From positions 124,001-188,000 of the forward strand of contig NC_005042.1 in assembly GCF_000007925.1 (NCBI RefSeq): a stretch of 64,000 nt of DNA, given 5' to 3'. Source of the stretch: Prochlorococcus marinus subsp. marinus str. CCMP1375 (GTDB taxonomy: Bacteria > Cyanobacteriota > Cyanobacteriia > PCC-6307 > Cyanobiaceae). Numbering within the stretch: the first letter of the stretch is position 1; the number at the start of each line of letters is the position of its first letter. A model generated the notes under the pieces. The model was not told the origin of the DNA. It worked only from the letters and a program-made list of their open reading frames with translations, and made no database searches. This document shows positions 46,042 to 55,860 of the stretch, piece by piece. A program made the position numbers and the translations under genes.

Positions 46042-46779
46042 ATGTTTCCAGAATCTAATCATCACAGCAGCCTAGTAATGCTTGCTCTTTTGCTTGTATT
46101 TGCAATCATTCATAGTGGAGGAGCTGCTCTAAGGGTTAAGGCAGAGTCTTTTATTGGACCAAGGCTATGGAGACTGATTTTTGCTTCTTTAAGTATTCCA
46201 CTAGCAGTTTTATTGATTTCTTACTTCTTAGCTCATCGTTATGATGGGATTCGTCTTTGGAATCTTCAAGGTGTACCTGGAATGGTCCCATTTATTTGGT
46301 GCATTTCAGCAATAAGCTTTTTGTTTTTGTATCCAGCTACCTATAACCTTTTAGAAATTCCTGCTTTAGCAAAACCTCAAGTAAAACTTTATGAAACTGG
46401 GATAATAAGGGTTAGCAGACATCCTCAAGCAATTGGTCAAATACTTTGGTGCTTAGCACATGGACTTTGGATTGGGAGCAGTTTCATGCTTGTTACCTCT
46501 GCTGGTCTCATAGGCCATCATTTATTTGCTGTTTGGCATGGTGATAGAAGGTTAAGGGCAAAATTTGGAGAAGATTTTGAAAAAATTAAAAAGAATACAT
46601 CAGTAATTCCTTTTATTGCCGTCTTAGATGGCAGACAAAAATTGCAATTGAAAGAATTTATACGTCCTTCACAGTTGGGGATATTGCTTGCAGTGGCTAC
46701 GTTCTGGTGGTCTCATCGTTTTATTACATTGGGAACGGAATTGTTTTTATCTTCCAAGTTCTCAGAACTGTTTCCTTGA
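46042..46779 (+). CDS. NnrU-family protein, probable 15-cis-zeta-carotene isomerase (Z-ISO)
   Basis: The protein has 245 residues and about six membrane helices. The conserved part HRYDGIRLWNLQGVPG, YNLLEIPALAKPQVKLYETG, RVSRHPQAIGQILWCLAHGLW, HHLFAVWHGDRRL and FEKIKKNTSVIPFIAVLDG agrees strikingly with the plant Z-ISO enzyme as I remember it. Z-ISO is a haem-iron membrane protein that isomerises the 15-cis bond of zeta-carotene between Pds and Zds. The histidines in SRHPQ and GHHLF are likely haem ligands. All neighbours in that pathway are present in the window. It sits 34 bp before ndhF. Confidence 0.82.
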   Translation: MFPESNHHSSLVMLALLLVFAIIHSGGAALRVKAESFIGPRLWRLIFASLSIPLAVLLISYFLAHRYDGIRLWNLQGVPGMVPFIWCISAISFLFLYPATYNLLEIPALAKPQVKLYETGIIRVSRHPQAIGQILWCLAHGLWIGSSFMLVTSAGLIGHHLFAVWHGDRRLRAKFGEDFEKIKKNTSVIPFIAVLDGRQKLQLKEFIRPSQLGILLAVATFWWSHRFITLGTELFLSSKFSELFP

Positions 46780-46813
46780 AATGTCTACACTCACAAGAAC
46801 ATGAAAAAACAGC

Positions 46814-48817
46814 ATGCAATCAGCAGCTGAAATTGCTTGGTTAATTCCATTGCTTCCTTTGCTCGGTGCTCTTGCATCGGGGTTGGGCTTAATTGGTTTC
46901 AATAAGGCTATGAATGGTTTTAAAAAACCGGTAGCAATAATACTGTTGACTTGTGTAGGAGTTTCAGCGGTATTGAGTTACGCAGTACTGTTTGAGCAAA
47001 TATCTTCCCCTCATTCAGTTGAGCATCTTTTTATCTGGGCAAGTGCTGGAGACTTTACACTTCCGATGGGGTACGTAGTTGACCCTTTAGGCGCTGTAAT
47101 GCTTGCGTTGGTAACAACCATTGCGCTTTTAGTGATGGTTTACTCCCATGGTTATATGTCTCATGATAAAGGTTATGTCAGGTTTTTTACTTATCTAGCT
47201 TTATTTAGTAGCTCTATGCTCGGGCTCATAATTAGCCCCAATTTATTAGAAATATACGTTTTCTGGGAATTAGTGGGCATGTGCTCTTACTTGCTAGTTG
47301 GTTTTTGGTATGACAGGGATGGTGCCGCACATGCAGCGCAAAAGGCTTTTGTTGTTAATAGAGTTGGTGATTTTGGACTTTTACTTGGAATTCTTGGATT
47401 GTTTTGGGCCACGGGAACCTTTGATTTCAATGGAATTGCAGTAGGACTTTCTAATGCAATTGAAGTAGGAAGTGTACCTTTGTGGGCAGCTTTATTGCTT
47501 TGTTTTTTGGTCTTTTTGGGACCTATGGCAAAGTCAGCTCAGTTTCCTTTACATGTCTGGTTGCCAGATGCGATGGAGGGGCCTACTCCTATTTCTGCAT
47601 TGATTCATGCGGCAACTATGGTCGCCGCTGGTGTGTTTCTTGTGGCAAGGCTTGAACCTCTTTACAGTCAGTTTCCTTTTATAAACCTTTTGATAGCAAT
47701 TTTTGGAACAATTACATGCTTTTTAGGGGCATCTATAGCTTTGACTCAAATGGATTTGAAAAAAGGCTTGGCTTATAGCACTGTTTCGCAGCTTGGTTAC
47801 ATGATGCTCGCCATGGGCTGTGGCGCTCCTATTGCAGGAATGTTCCACTTAGTTACACATGCATTTTTTAAAGCAATGTTGTTTCTTGGTTCAGGTTCTG
47901 TAATTCATGCTATGGAGGAGGTTGTTGGACATGAACCGATTCTTGCTCAAGACATGAGGTTAATGGGAGGTTTGAGAAAAAAGATGCCGATTACATCGAT
48001 CACTTTTTTGATTGGATGCATAGCAATTAGTGGTATTCCACCATTAGCAGGTTTTTGGAGCAAAGATGAAATTCTGGGGCAAGCATTCAATACTTTCCCA
48101 ATACTTTGGATTGTTGGTTTTTTAACCGCAGGCATGACTGCTTTTTATATGTTTAGACTCTATTTCTTGACATTTGAAGGCAGCTTTAGAGGTCATAATG
48201 AAGAACTTCAAAACATTTTATTAGCTTCAGCAGGTAAGGAGAAAGACGAAGAAGAAATTCATGGTTTAGGAGATATTCATGAATCCTCATGGTCTATGAC
48301 TACACCATTAATAGTCTTAGCAGTACCTTCTGTTTTAATTGGGTTCTTAGGAACTCCTTGGAATAGCACCTTTGCAAATTTACTTAATTCTGAAGAAGCT
48401 AAAGAAATGGCCAGTCATTTTAGCTGGAGTGAATTTCTGCCATTGGCTTTAGCTTCAGTTGCTATCTCAGCATGTGGAATTTCTTTGGCATTTTTCTCTT
48501 ATTACTCTAAAAAAATCGATATTAATGCTTTATTTGCAGGCAGATTTCCAGCTTTAAATGCTTTCTTTGCCAATAAATGGTATTTAGATGATATAAATGA
48601 AAAGCTATTTGTACGAGGTAGTAGGAAACTGGCTCGTGAAGTGCTCGAGGTTGATGCAAAGGTTGTGGATGGGGTTGTTAACTTGACAGGTCTTTTAACT
48701 TTAGGAAGTGGTGAAGGTTTGAAGTATTTTGAAACCGGTAGAGCTCAGTTTTATGCGCTTATTGTTTTTGGAGGAGTAATTGCATTGGTTGCTCTTTTTG
48801 GAGTTCTTGGAAATTAA
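46814..48817 (+). CDS. ndhF: NAD(P)H-quinone oxidoreductase subunit 5 (NdhF1 type)
   Basis: The protein has 667 residues and about 15 membrane helices, a proton-pumping antiporter-like subunit. Typical segments are FWELVGMCSYLLVGFWYDR, HVWLPDAMEGPTPISALIHAATMVAAG in translation (WLPDAMEGPTPISALIHAA is diagnostic) and HAFFKAMLFLGSGSVIHAM. The C-terminal helix HL region is shortened in the middle by a charged insertion (KEKDEEEIHGLGDIHESSW). It belongs with the respiratory/cyclic NDH-1L form (NdhD1/F1). Confidence 0.95.
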   Translation: MQSAAEIAWLIPLLPLLGALASGLGLIGFNKAMNGFKKPVAIILLTCVGVSAVLSYAVLFEQISSPHSVEHLFIWASAGDFTLPMGYVVDPLGAVMLALVTTIALLVMVYSHGYMSHDKGYVRFFTYLALFSSSMLGLIISPNLLEIYVFWELVGMCSYLLVGFWYDRDGAAHAAQKAFVVNRVGDFGLLLGILGLFWATGTFDFNGIAVGLSNAIEVGSVPLWAALLLCFLVFLGPMAKSAQFPLHVWLPDAMEGPTPISALIHAATMVAAGVFLVARLEPLYSQFPFINLLIAIFGTITCFLGASIALTQMDLKKGLAYSTVSQLGYMMLAMGCGAPIAGMFHLVTHAFFKAMLFLGSGSVIHAMEEVVGHEPILAQDMRLMGGLRKKMPITSITFLIGCIAISGIPPLAGFWSKDEILGQAFNTFPILWIVGFLTAGMTAFYMFRLYFLTFEGSFRGHNEELQNILLASAGKEKDEEEIHGLGDIHESSWSMTTPLIVLAVPSVLIGFLGTPWNSTFANLLNSEEAKEMASHFSWSEFLPLALASVAISACGISLAFFSYYSKKIDINALFAGRFPALNAFFANKWYLDDINEKLFVRGSRKLAREVLEVDAKVVDGVVNLTGLLTLGSGEGLKYFETGRAQFYALIVFGGVIALVALFGVLGN

Positions 48818-48917
48818 GTTGAAAAAATCATTTCTGTTGTGTGTGTCATCCCCTATCGATTGAGTGCGAGAGCTCTAAGTATTTCTACACTCCAAAAAGA
48901 TTAGGGAAAATCATTCA

Positions 48918-50591
48918 GTGTTTGATTGCGAGCCAGTGTCATTGTTGATAACTATTCCTGGTCAAGTCCCAGAACCAATTGCTGCCGATTTTCCTTGGCT
49001 TAGCCTTTCAATTCTTTTCCCAATTGCAGGATCTCTTTTAGTACCTTTTATCCCTGATGAAGGCGAAGGTAAGCAAGTTCGTTGGTATGCGTTGTTTATT
49101 GCGCTAACAACTTTTTTAATAACTGTAGGGGCCTATTTAAAAGGTTTTGAGCCTGCTGAAGAAGGACTGCAGTTATCAGAAAGAGTGCCTTGGCTGCCTG
49201 ATTTAGGACTTACATGGGCTGTTGGAGCAGATGGACTGTCAATGCCATTAATACTTCTAACGAGTTTTATTACTGCTTTAGCAGTTCTTGCAGCATGGCC
49301 TGTAAGTTTTAAACCTAAATTATTTTTCTTCTTGATTTTGGCCATGGATGGTGGCCAGATAGCTGTTTTTGCAGTGCAAGATATGCTTCTTTTCTTTTTA
49401 GCATGGGAGCTGGAATTGCTCCCGGTCTATCTATTGCTGGCCATATGGGGAGGAAAGAAAAGGCAATATGCTGCAACAAAATTCATCATTTATACGGCTG
49501 GAAGTTCTTTATTTATTCTTCTTGCAGGATTAGCAATGGGATTCTTTGGAGGAGGTGCTCCTAATTTTGAATTTACTCATTTAGCAAATCAACAATTTGG
49601 TACAGGATTCCAATTACTTTGTTATGGAGGGCTACTGATTGCGTTTGGTGTAAAACTTCCAATAGTTCCATTACATACCTGGCTACCAGATGCCCATGGC
49701 GAGGCCACTGCACCTGTTCATATGCTCTTAGCAGGGATTTTGTTGAAGATGGGAGGTTATGCACTTTTAAGATTCAATGCGCAACTTCTTCCTGCAGCTC
49801 ATGCACAATTTGCACCATTATTAATTGTTCTAGGAGTCGTTAACATTATTTATGCAGCTCTTACGTCTTTTGCTCAAAGGAATTTAAAAAGGAAAATTGC
49901 ATATAGTTCAATTAGTCATATGGGATTTGTTCTGATTGGAATAGGAAGTTTTAGTACGTTGGGTACAAGTGGGGCAATGCTGCAAATGATTAGTCATGGC
50001 TTAATTGGAGCAAGTTTATTTTTCTTAGTAGGTGCTACTTATGATCGGACTCATACTCTCCAACTTAATGAAATGGGTGGGGTTGGCCAAAAGATGCGCA
50101 TTATGTTTGCACTTTGGACAGTTTGCTCTTTAGCTTCCTTGGCTTTGCCAGGAATGAGTGGTTTTGTTTCAGAATTAATGGTCTTTGCTGGCTTAGTTAC
50201 TGATGAGGTTTATACATTGCCTTTTAGGATTGTAATAGCTGGTTTGGCTGCAATAGGAGTTATCTTAACTCCTATTTATTTGCTTTCCATGCTTAGAGAG
50301 ATATTTTTTGGTCAAGAAAATGTTGATCTTTTAGCTAAAAGAGAGCTTGTTGATGCTGAACCAAGAGAAATTTATATAATAGGAAGTCTTCTTGTTCCCA
50401 TTATTGGCATTGGTTTATATCCACGTATCATGACTGAAACTTATACAGCTTCTATAGATGGTCTTGTTGCTAGAGATAAACTTTCAATAGAAAGAGTTAT
50501 TAATACTTCTAGTTCAGAATTTTCTAATCAAAATATATCGATATCTAATGGTCAAGCACCAAATTTGAATATATATAGCTCTTCTAAATAA
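48918..50591 (+). CDS. ndhD: NAD(P)H-quinone oxidoreductase chain 4 (NdhD1 type)
   Basis: The protein has 557 residues and about 14 helices. Motifs include [57 protein letters not shown] and [14 protein letters not shown], as expected of the M-type antiporter subunit. Start is GTG at 48918, 100 bp after ndhF; no closer ATG precedes the first helix. The last 45 residues ([19 protein letters not shown] onward) are an Asn/Ser-rich tail. Confidence 0.95.
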   Translation: MFDCEPVSLLITIPGQVPEPIAADFPWLSLSILFPIAGSLLVPFIPDEGEGKQVRWYALFIALTTFLITVGAYLKGFEPAEEGLQLSERVPWLPDLGLTWAVGADGLSMPLILLTSFITALAVLAAWPVSFKPKLFFFLILAMDGGQIAVFAVQDMLLFFLAWELELLPVYLLLAIWGGKKRQYAATKFIIYTAGSSLFILLAGLAMGFFGGGAPNFEFTHLANQQFGTGFQLLCYGGLLIAFGVKLPIVPLHTWLPDAHGEATAPVHMLLAGILLKMGGYALLRFNAQLLPAAHAQFAPLLIVLGVVNIIYAALTSFAQRNLKRKIAYSSISHMGFVLIGIGSFSTLGTSGAMLQMISHGLIGASLFFLVGATYDRTHTLQLNEMGGVGQKMRIMFALWTVCSLASLALPGMSGFVSELMVFAGLVTDEVYTLPFRIVIAGLAAIGVILTPIYLLSMLREIFFGQENVDLLAKRELVDAEPREIYIIGSLLVPIIGIGLYPRIMTETYTASIDGLVARDKLSIERVINTSSSEFSNQNISISNGQAPNLNIYSSSK

Positions 50592-50834
50592 TTGATAAAT
50601 TAGATATTATGTTATTTATATCTAAAGATGATTATGTAGAAATTGATTAGTCCTATCTAGATTATTTATTTAACAAAGGCTATTTCACAAAATTATTAAA
50701 GCCCTTTTTGCTAGAACTGGTTTTTATTTGGATGTATTTAACTCACCTAGTTTTTATTTTATTTAATTCTTTGTGATGTTTTTATGGCATTAACTCATTA
50801 GTCCCGGTAACTTTCTTGAAGAAGCTTTTATTCA

Positions 50835-51719
50835 TTGCCTGCAGAAGGGCTTAAAACTACATCTAATAGTGCAGGAGCAAGGCTTGCAATACGTTTATTG
50901 CAAGATGCTGCTGAAAATGGAGATATTGATCCTTGGGATATTGATGTAATTCCTGTAATAGATGGATTTTTGGATCAGTTGCGTCAGAGGATTGACTTGC
51001 CCAAGAGGTGTTTATCTAATTCAGGTGGTACTTTTGAGAATGATTTGGCTGATAGCAGTGAAGCTTTTTTAGCAGCTTCGGTATTGGTTAGTTTAAAAGC
51101 AGAAGTTTTAGAGACTGACACTTTCCCTCCTGAAGCTGAAGATGAAGACACGTTTGATTTAGATTTCTCAGAGCAAGGATGGTTAGATCCGAGGCTAAAT
51201 ATCCCTAGAAATCCAGAGAGACATCTTTATCGTCGGCCAGTTGCACCCCCTCCTCTGAGAAGAGCAGTTTCTTTAGGAGAGCTAATTGAGCAGCTTGAGT
51301 CGATTGCAGAAACAATAGAGGCAGATGAATTGCTCAGCCGTAGAAGACGAAGGGATAAAAGGTTTAGTGAAAAACAAATTATTGAACAAGTAACATCTCT
51401 TGCTCATAGGGAAAAGTTACCTGAGACCACAGCAGCTTTAGGGGTGTTTTTAAATAATTGGGAGCAAGCATTAAATTGGGTTGACTTTGATGCTTTGGTT
51501 ATTAATTGGGAAGATGTTGCATCTTCTGATTTAGATAGAGATCGTGTTGGTGTCTTTTGGGCGTTACTTTTTTTATCTTCACAAGGAAAGATAGAGCTGA
51601 AACAGGAAGGTTTTCTTTATGCCCCACTGCGATTAAGAAGAATTCTTGAGCCTGGAATGATTGCGCAATTGCCGTTAAATACCTCTGACGTGACAGCTTC
51701 TTCTCCGGCCGCAGCGTAG
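50835..51719 (+). CDS. scpA: Segregation and condensation protein A
   Basis: ScpA is the kleisin subunit that links SMC heads in bacterial condensin. The 294-residue protein has the N-terminal motif AIRLLQDAAENGDIDPWDIDVIPV, the middle DSSEAFLAASVLVSLKAEVL and the C-terminal WVDFDALV with SSDLDRDRVGVFWALLFLSSQGKIELKQE in the translation (VFWALLFLSSQGKIEL is typical). The start is TTG at 50835. The gap of about 240 bp to ndhD shows no gene. Confidence 0.85.
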   Translation: MPAEGLKTTSNSAGARLAIRLLQDAAENGDIDPWDIDVIPVIDGFLDQLRQRIDLPKRCLSNSGGTFENDLADSSEAFLAASVLVSLKAEVLETDTFPPEAEDEDTFDLDFSEQGWLDPRLNIPRNPERHLYRRPVAPPPLRRAVSLGELIEQLESIAETIEADELLSRRRRRDKRFSEKQIIEQVTSLAHREKLPETTAALGVFLNNWEQALNWVDFDALVINWEDVASSDLDRDRVGVFWALLFLSSQGKIELKQEGFLYAPLRLRRILEPGMIAQLPLNTSDVTASSPAAA

Positions 51720-51759
51720 AAAGTGTTATAAATACTCTTGATTTGGCCTACTAACGCCT

Positions 51760-52938
51760 ATGAAGGCGATGATACTGGCTGCAGGCAAGGGGACTCGAGT
51801 CCAGCCAATCACGCATGTGATTCCAAAGCCCATGATTCCAATCCTTCAGAAACCAGTAATGGAATTTCTGTTGGAACTTTTAAAGGAGCATGGATTTAAG
51901 GAAATCATGGTGAATGTTTCTCATTTAGCTGAAGAGATTGAAAATTATTTTCGTGATGGCCAAAGATTTGGTGTAGAGATTGCTTATAGTTTTGAAGGAC
52001 GTATTGAAGATGGAGAATTAGTAGGCGATGCTTTGGGATCTGCAGGAGGCTTGAAAAAGATTCAGGATTTTCAGGAATTTTTTGACGATACTTTTGTTGT
52101 TCTTTGTGGGGATGCGTTGATTGATCTAGATCTTTCTGAGGCTGTTAAACGACATAAAGAAAAAGGTGCTTTGGCTACTCTAATTACAAAGAGTGTACCT
52201 AAAGATCAAGTTAGCAGTTACGGTGTTGTAGTTACTGATGAAGGCGATAGAGTTAAAGCCTTTCAAGAGAAACCATCTATAGATGAAGCTCTTAGTAATA
52301 ATATTAATACAGGTATCTACCTATTTGAACCAGAGATATTTAAATATATACCTTCTAATAAACCATTTGATATAGGAGCAGATTTGTTCCCTAAATTGGT
52401 GCAAGTGGGAGCACCTTTTTTTGCGTTATCTATGGATTTTGAATGGGTAGATATTGGTAAAGTGCCTGATTATTGGAAAGCTATTAGAAGTGTACTATTA
52501 GGGGATGTTAGACAAGTGGAAATTCCTGGTAAAGAAGTTATGCCAGGTGTATTTGCAGGTTTAAATGTTGCTGCTAATTGGGATAAAATTAATATTGAAG
52601 GCCCGATTTATGTAGGAGGAATGACAAGGATTGAGGACGGATCTACAATAATAGGGCCTTCAATGATTGGACCTAGTTGTTATATATGTGAGGGAGCAAC
52701 AATTGATAATTCAATTATTTTTGATTATTCTCGTATTGGCCCTGGTGTTCAACTATTAGAAAAGCTTGTTTTCGGTCGTTATTGCGTTGATAAGAATGGG
52801 GATCACCTGGATTTACAAGAAGCAGCTTTGGATTGGTTGATCACTGATGCGCGTAGACAGGACTTAGGTGAGCCCTCCCCTCAACAAAAGGCAATGGCAG
52901 AATTTTTGGGAACCGATCTTATTGGCTCGGGAGGCTGA
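51760..52938 (+). CDS. Sugar nucleotidyltransferase (mannose-1-phosphate guanylyltransferase-like)
   Basis: The protein has 392 residues. The nucleotidyltransferase domain begins MKAMILAAGKGTRVQPIT, with the signature GKGTR and FVVLCGDALIDLDLSEA (metal-binding D). The C-terminal part (about 270-350) has left-handed beta-helix character. It is similar to GDP-mannose or glucose-1-phosphate transferases; the nucleotide cannot be decided. It should supply activated sugar for glycans or compatible solutes. The last 20 bp overlap the convergent metF. Confidence 0.85.
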   Translation: MKAMILAAGKGTRVQPITHVIPKPMIPILQKPVMEFLLELLKEHGFKEIMVNVSHLAEEIENYFRDGQRFGVEIAYSFEGRIEDGELVGDALGSAGGLKKIQDFQEFFDDTFVVLCGDALIDLDLSEAVKRHKEKGALATLITKSVPKDQVSSYGVVVTDEGDRVKAFQEKPSIDEALSNNINTGIYLFEPEIFKYIPSNKPFDIGADLFPKLVQVGAPFFALSMDFEWVDIGKVPDYWKAIRSVLLGDVRQVEIPGKEVMPGVFAGLNVAANWDKINIEGPIYVGGMTRIEDGSTIIGPSMIGPSCYICEGATIDNSIIFDYSRIGPGVQLLEKLVFGRYCVDKNGDHLDLQEAALDWLITDARRQDLGEPSPQQKAMAEFLGTDLIGSGG

Positions 52939-53845
52939 TTTTGGCCTGATTAAGGATTGCTGGAATATTATGCTCTGCTTTTATTGCCATTATATGAATT
53001 CCTTTTGCGATTCCAACAAAGCTTCTAGCTTGTTCTGCAGCAATTGTTATTCCTTCCAAATCTTGTTCTTTAGCTTGTTCTAATCTATTTAAAATTGACA
53101 TAGGTATAGATGCACCTGGAACGACTTTGTTTATAAAATGAGCATTTTTGGCTGATTTCAATAAGAAAACTCCTGCCAAGACAGGCAGCTCAAGTGGTTC
53201 AGCAATCTCTTTGCAGAATTTTTCTAGGGTCTTAGGGTCCATTACCATTTGAGTTTGTATGAAACGAGCTCCTGCATTCTTTTTTCTTTCTAGTCTTTTT
53301 CTAAGGCTTTTAAAATTAGTTGAATTAGGGTCTGCAGCTGTTCCAAGAAATAGTTTTGTTGGCCCATTTGGTAGCAATCCAGACACTGGGTCTTCCCCGA
53401 GATTCAAAGAAGTGATTTGTTTTAAAAGTTGAACAGATTCGTAGTCATGGACAGGACGAGCATTGGGTTGATCTCCAACACGAACTGGATCCCCTGTTAG
53501 GCATAGAACATTTTTAATCCCTAATGCATGCGCACCAAGAATCTCAGCTTGGAGCGCAATACGGTTTTTGTCTCTACATGCTATTTGTAATATTGGCTCA
53601 ATATTAGATTCTAAAAGTAATTTACAAACAGCTAGACTGTGCATTTTCATTATTGCTCTGCTGCCATCAGTGACATTGATTGCGTGCACAAATCCACTTA
53701 AACTCTTTGCAGCAGCAATGGTTTTAGAGGGGTCACCTCCTCTTGGAGGCATTACTTCAGCAGTGATGGTTATTTCACTTGCTTCTAGAGATTGTTGCAG
53801 AATGGAATTCAATTTTCTTATTAGAAAATTACTATTACTTATCAA
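52919..53845 (-). CDS. metF: Methylenetetrahydrofolate reductase
   Basis: MetF reduces 5,10-methylene- to 5-methyltetrahydrofolate for methionine synthesis. The 308-residue TIM-barrel protein has EVMPPRGGDPSKTIAAA, HAINVTDGSRAIMKM, QIACRDKNRIALQAEILGA and GVKNVLCLTGDPV-like IKNVLCLTGDPVRVGD. The catalytic glutamate lies in the first motif (TAEVMPPRG). No SAM-binding regulatory domain is attached. The end overlaps the sugar nucleotidyltransferase by 20 bp. Confidence 0.9.
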   Translation of the reverse strand: MISNSNFLIRKLNSILQQSLEASEITITAEVMPPRGGDPSKTIAAAKSLSGFVHAINVTDGSRAIMKMHSLAVCKLLLESNIEPILQIACRDKNRIALQAEILGAHALGIKNVLCLTGDPVRVGDQPNARPVHDYESVQLLKQITSLNLGEDPVSGLLPNGPTKLFLGTAADPNSTNFKSLRKRLERKKNAGARFIQTQMVMDPKTLEKFCKEIAEPLELPVLAGVFLLKSAKNAHFINKVVPGASIPMSILNRLEQAKEQDLEGITIAAEQARSFVGIAKGIHIMAIKAEHNIPAILNQAKISLPSQ

Positions 53846-53880
53846 TGACCCTAGCTTGCGTAATATGAATTAAATAGGTT

Positions 53881-54174
53881 GTGATGGAGGGCATGTTTTC
53901 AGGAGATTTCTCCAATTCGGTTCAAATGTCTCTCTCAGCAAGAGAGATGGAGATTATTGAGCTAGTGGCTAGTGGATTAACTAATCAGGAGATTGCTCAA
54001 AAGTTAACTATTAGTAAGCGCACCGTTGATAACCACGTTAGTAATATGTTTACAAAAACAGGATCCAAAAATCGCGTAGCTCTTTTGAACTGGGCAATGG
54101 ATCATGGAAAGATTTGTCGAGATGGTTTTAATTGTTGTTCTTTGCCTGATGAAGATGACCCTGAGCCGGTTTAG
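53881..54174 (+). CDS. pedR: LuxR-type helix-turn-helix regulator, PedR-like
   Basis: The 97-residue protein is a single LuxR-type DNA-binding domain without receiver: LSAREMEIIELVASGLTNQE, ISKRTVDNHVSNMFTKTG. The tail ICRDGFNCCSLP holds C79, C85 and C86. PedR of Synechocystis is a small regulator controlled by thioredoxin through its cysteines and shaped alike, so redox control is plausible. GTG at 53881 or ATG at 53884 may be the start. Its last 47 bp overlap an antisense gene. Confidence 0.85.
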   Translation: MMEGMFSGDFSNSVQMSLSAREMEIIELVASGLTNQEIAQKLTISKRTVDNHVSNMFTKTGSKNRVALLNWAMDHGKICRDGFNCCSLPDEDDPEPV

Positions 54175-54334
54175 CTCGACGCTTTATCTCTAATTGCTTT
54201 GAATCTGGTAAATCCATTAAACAATAGTCTCCTAATCCAATATCAAGGAGTTCCGCATATGCCATGCAGGACTCTCTGTCTGAGCCTGTAAAACGGAGTA
54301 TTCCGTCTATGTCATACAAACCATACAAAGCCAA
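54128..54334 (-). CDS. Conserved small protein, function unknown, antisense overlap with pedR
   Basis: The frame runs from ATG at 54334 and encodes 68 residues. The N-terminal 45 residues (MALYGLYDIDGILRFTGSD, SCMAYAELLDIGLGDYCLMD) look like a folded domain with a cysteine; the rest is basic and polar. Similar small proteins occur in marine Synechococcus to my memory. It overlaps pedR by 47 bp at the 3' ends. Nothing about its role can be seen. Confidence 0.6.
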   Translation of the reverse strand: MALYGLYDIDGILRFTGSDRESCMAYAELLDIGLGDYCLMDLPDSKQLEIKRRAKPAQGHLHQAKNNN

Positions 54335-54420
54335 TTCTCCTGAATTATTAAGTGTTTTAGAAGGCCATCCAACGACGGACTTAAATATAAAGAGAATCTA
54401 AAGCAAATTCGGTTTTTTAT

Positions 54421-54921
54421 CTAGTGGATTTGGAAGGTCAGCCGTTCTTTTTGAGACCAATCTGTTATTGGATACTGAGCAAGTGAGGCATTACTTAATT
54501 TTTTAATTCCTGTTACTTCTTGGCTGCACCAACTAGGTTGTTCGAATAATACCTTCTCTGAATTCAATTCCACCTCTGCAAGTACTAGTGGAAAATTGCT
54601 TCCTTCAAAGCAATCAACTACCCATGATCCAGGTCCAAAATTCAGAAAATAACGTTTTTTCTTTAATTTTTTTGAGATTAGATTCCACATGAAAACAGCA
54701 TCTTCTAATGGAATGGAGTATTCGAATTCATGGGTTGACATTTTTCCTGCTAGGGCTTTTAGAGTTATTTGAGATTTCTTGCGATCAATCATTCTCATTC
54801 GCACAATCCATTCTTCAAAATTTGTCGAGAAATAACCTTGCTCTAATTCTTGACTTTGTTTTATAAAAGCTTTCCATTCATTTCCTTTAATAATGAAACG
54901 TCGCTCGATTTCAAGAGCCAT
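54421..54921 (-). CDS. CYTH domain protein (triphosphate tunnel metalloenzyme)
   Basis: The 166-residue protein has the tunnel motif EIERRF at 3-8, then VRMRMIDRKKSQITLKALAG and VDCFEGSNFPLVLAEVEL, all charged strands facing the tunnel. Such enzymes bind triphosphate-bearing substrates with divalent metals: inorganic triphosphatase or thiamine triphosphatase are the commonest activities. The start shares one base with the nadK stop (TAATG), so translation is coupled. Confidence 0.9.
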   Translation of the reverse strand: MALEIERRFIIKGNEWKAFIKQSQELEQGYFSTNFEEWIVRMRMIDRKKSQITLKALAGKMSTHEFEYSIPLEDAVFMWNLISKKLKKKRYFLNFGPGSWVVDCFEGSNFPLVLAEVELNSEKVLFEQPSWCSQEVTGIKKLSNASLAQYPITDWSQKERLTFQIH

Positions 54922-55844
54922 TATTTTGGGGCCATTTTATTTTGATTATCAACTAAGCTTCCAGCCCAATGAAGTTTTTGCGTAAGTGTTCTGAAGTAAG
55001 AAGGGCTTTGTTCAAGGATTAACATTTGAGCATGATTTCTTGCCTTTTCGATGACGCATTGTTCTCCTTTTTGCATCAAAGCACTACTTACTCCATCTTG
55101 CCAAATATTGACTCTTTGATTCTTATTCCCCACTGGCTTAATGATTAGCCTAGAGCCTGCAGGGACCACAATAGGGCGGCTGGATAGGCTCATTGGACAA
55201 ATTGCGCTAACAATGATGGCTTCTATACCAGGGTGAAGAATAGGCCCACCTGTAGCCATAGAATATGCGGTGGATCCAGTAGGTGTAGATAAAATAACTC
55301 CATCACCTCTATATATATCTACATCTTCGTCATCAATTTTAAGTTCAAGAGTGCATGTTGGGGAAATATCTTCACTGCATGAACGAAAATAAATATCATT
55401 TAATGCCCAAAAAAAGTTTTCTTTCTTACCTACATCATTAGTATCTAAATATGATTCTACACGTCCTTTCAGCATCATACGACTTTCAATTGCAAATTGA
55501 TCTTCCTGAATCCTTGACCAAAGACTTTCATCTTTTAATAATTGACGATCATGCGTTAAAAAACCCAGGTTGCCTCCAACATTAAAACTTAATATTGGAA
55601 CTTCATACATTGCTAGGTGTCGAGCTGCACCAAGCACTGTCCCATCTCCTCCAAGAACAATAACTAGTGTAGGAATTTGCTTGTTTGGGTTTAGAATATT
55701 GTTGCAAGTATTTAATAAAGGACCACTTTCAGCAGTAATAACTTTTATTCCTAAAGATTCAATATTTCTTGAACATAATAAAGCTTCTTCTTTTGCAGAT
55801 TTGCTACCTGACTTATATATTACCCATATTAATTCAAGCTTCAT
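54921..55844 (-). CDS. nadK: NAD kinase
   Basis: NadK phosphorylates NAD to NADP. The GGDGT motif is at 65-69 (VLGGDGTVLGAARHL), and the second motif GDGVILSTPTGSTAYSMATGGPILHP is present in the translation, with STPTGSTAYSMATGG as its core. The 307-residue length is usual. It lies downstream of ndhE by 16 bp and upstream of the CYTH gene with 1-bp overlap. Its product supplies NADP for photosynthesis, and other NAD metabolism genes (nadB) occur in the window. Confidence 0.95.
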   Translation of the reverse strand: MKLELIWVIYKSGSKSAKEEALLCSRNIESLGIKVITAESGPLLNTCNNILNPNKQIPTLVIVLGGDGTVLGAARHLAMYEVPILSFNVGGNLGFLTHDRQLLKDESLWSRIQEDQFAIESRMMLKGRVESYLDTNDVGKKENFFWALNDIYFRSCSEDISPTCTLELKIDDEDVDIYRGDGVILSTPTGSTAYSMATGGPILHPGIEAIIVSAICPMSLSSRPIVVPAGSRLIIKPVGNKNQRVNIWQDGVSSALMQKGEQCVIEKARNHAQMLILEQSPSYFRTLTQKLHWAGSLVDNQNKMAPK

Positions 55845-55860
55845 TATTTTCTTGGGTTGC

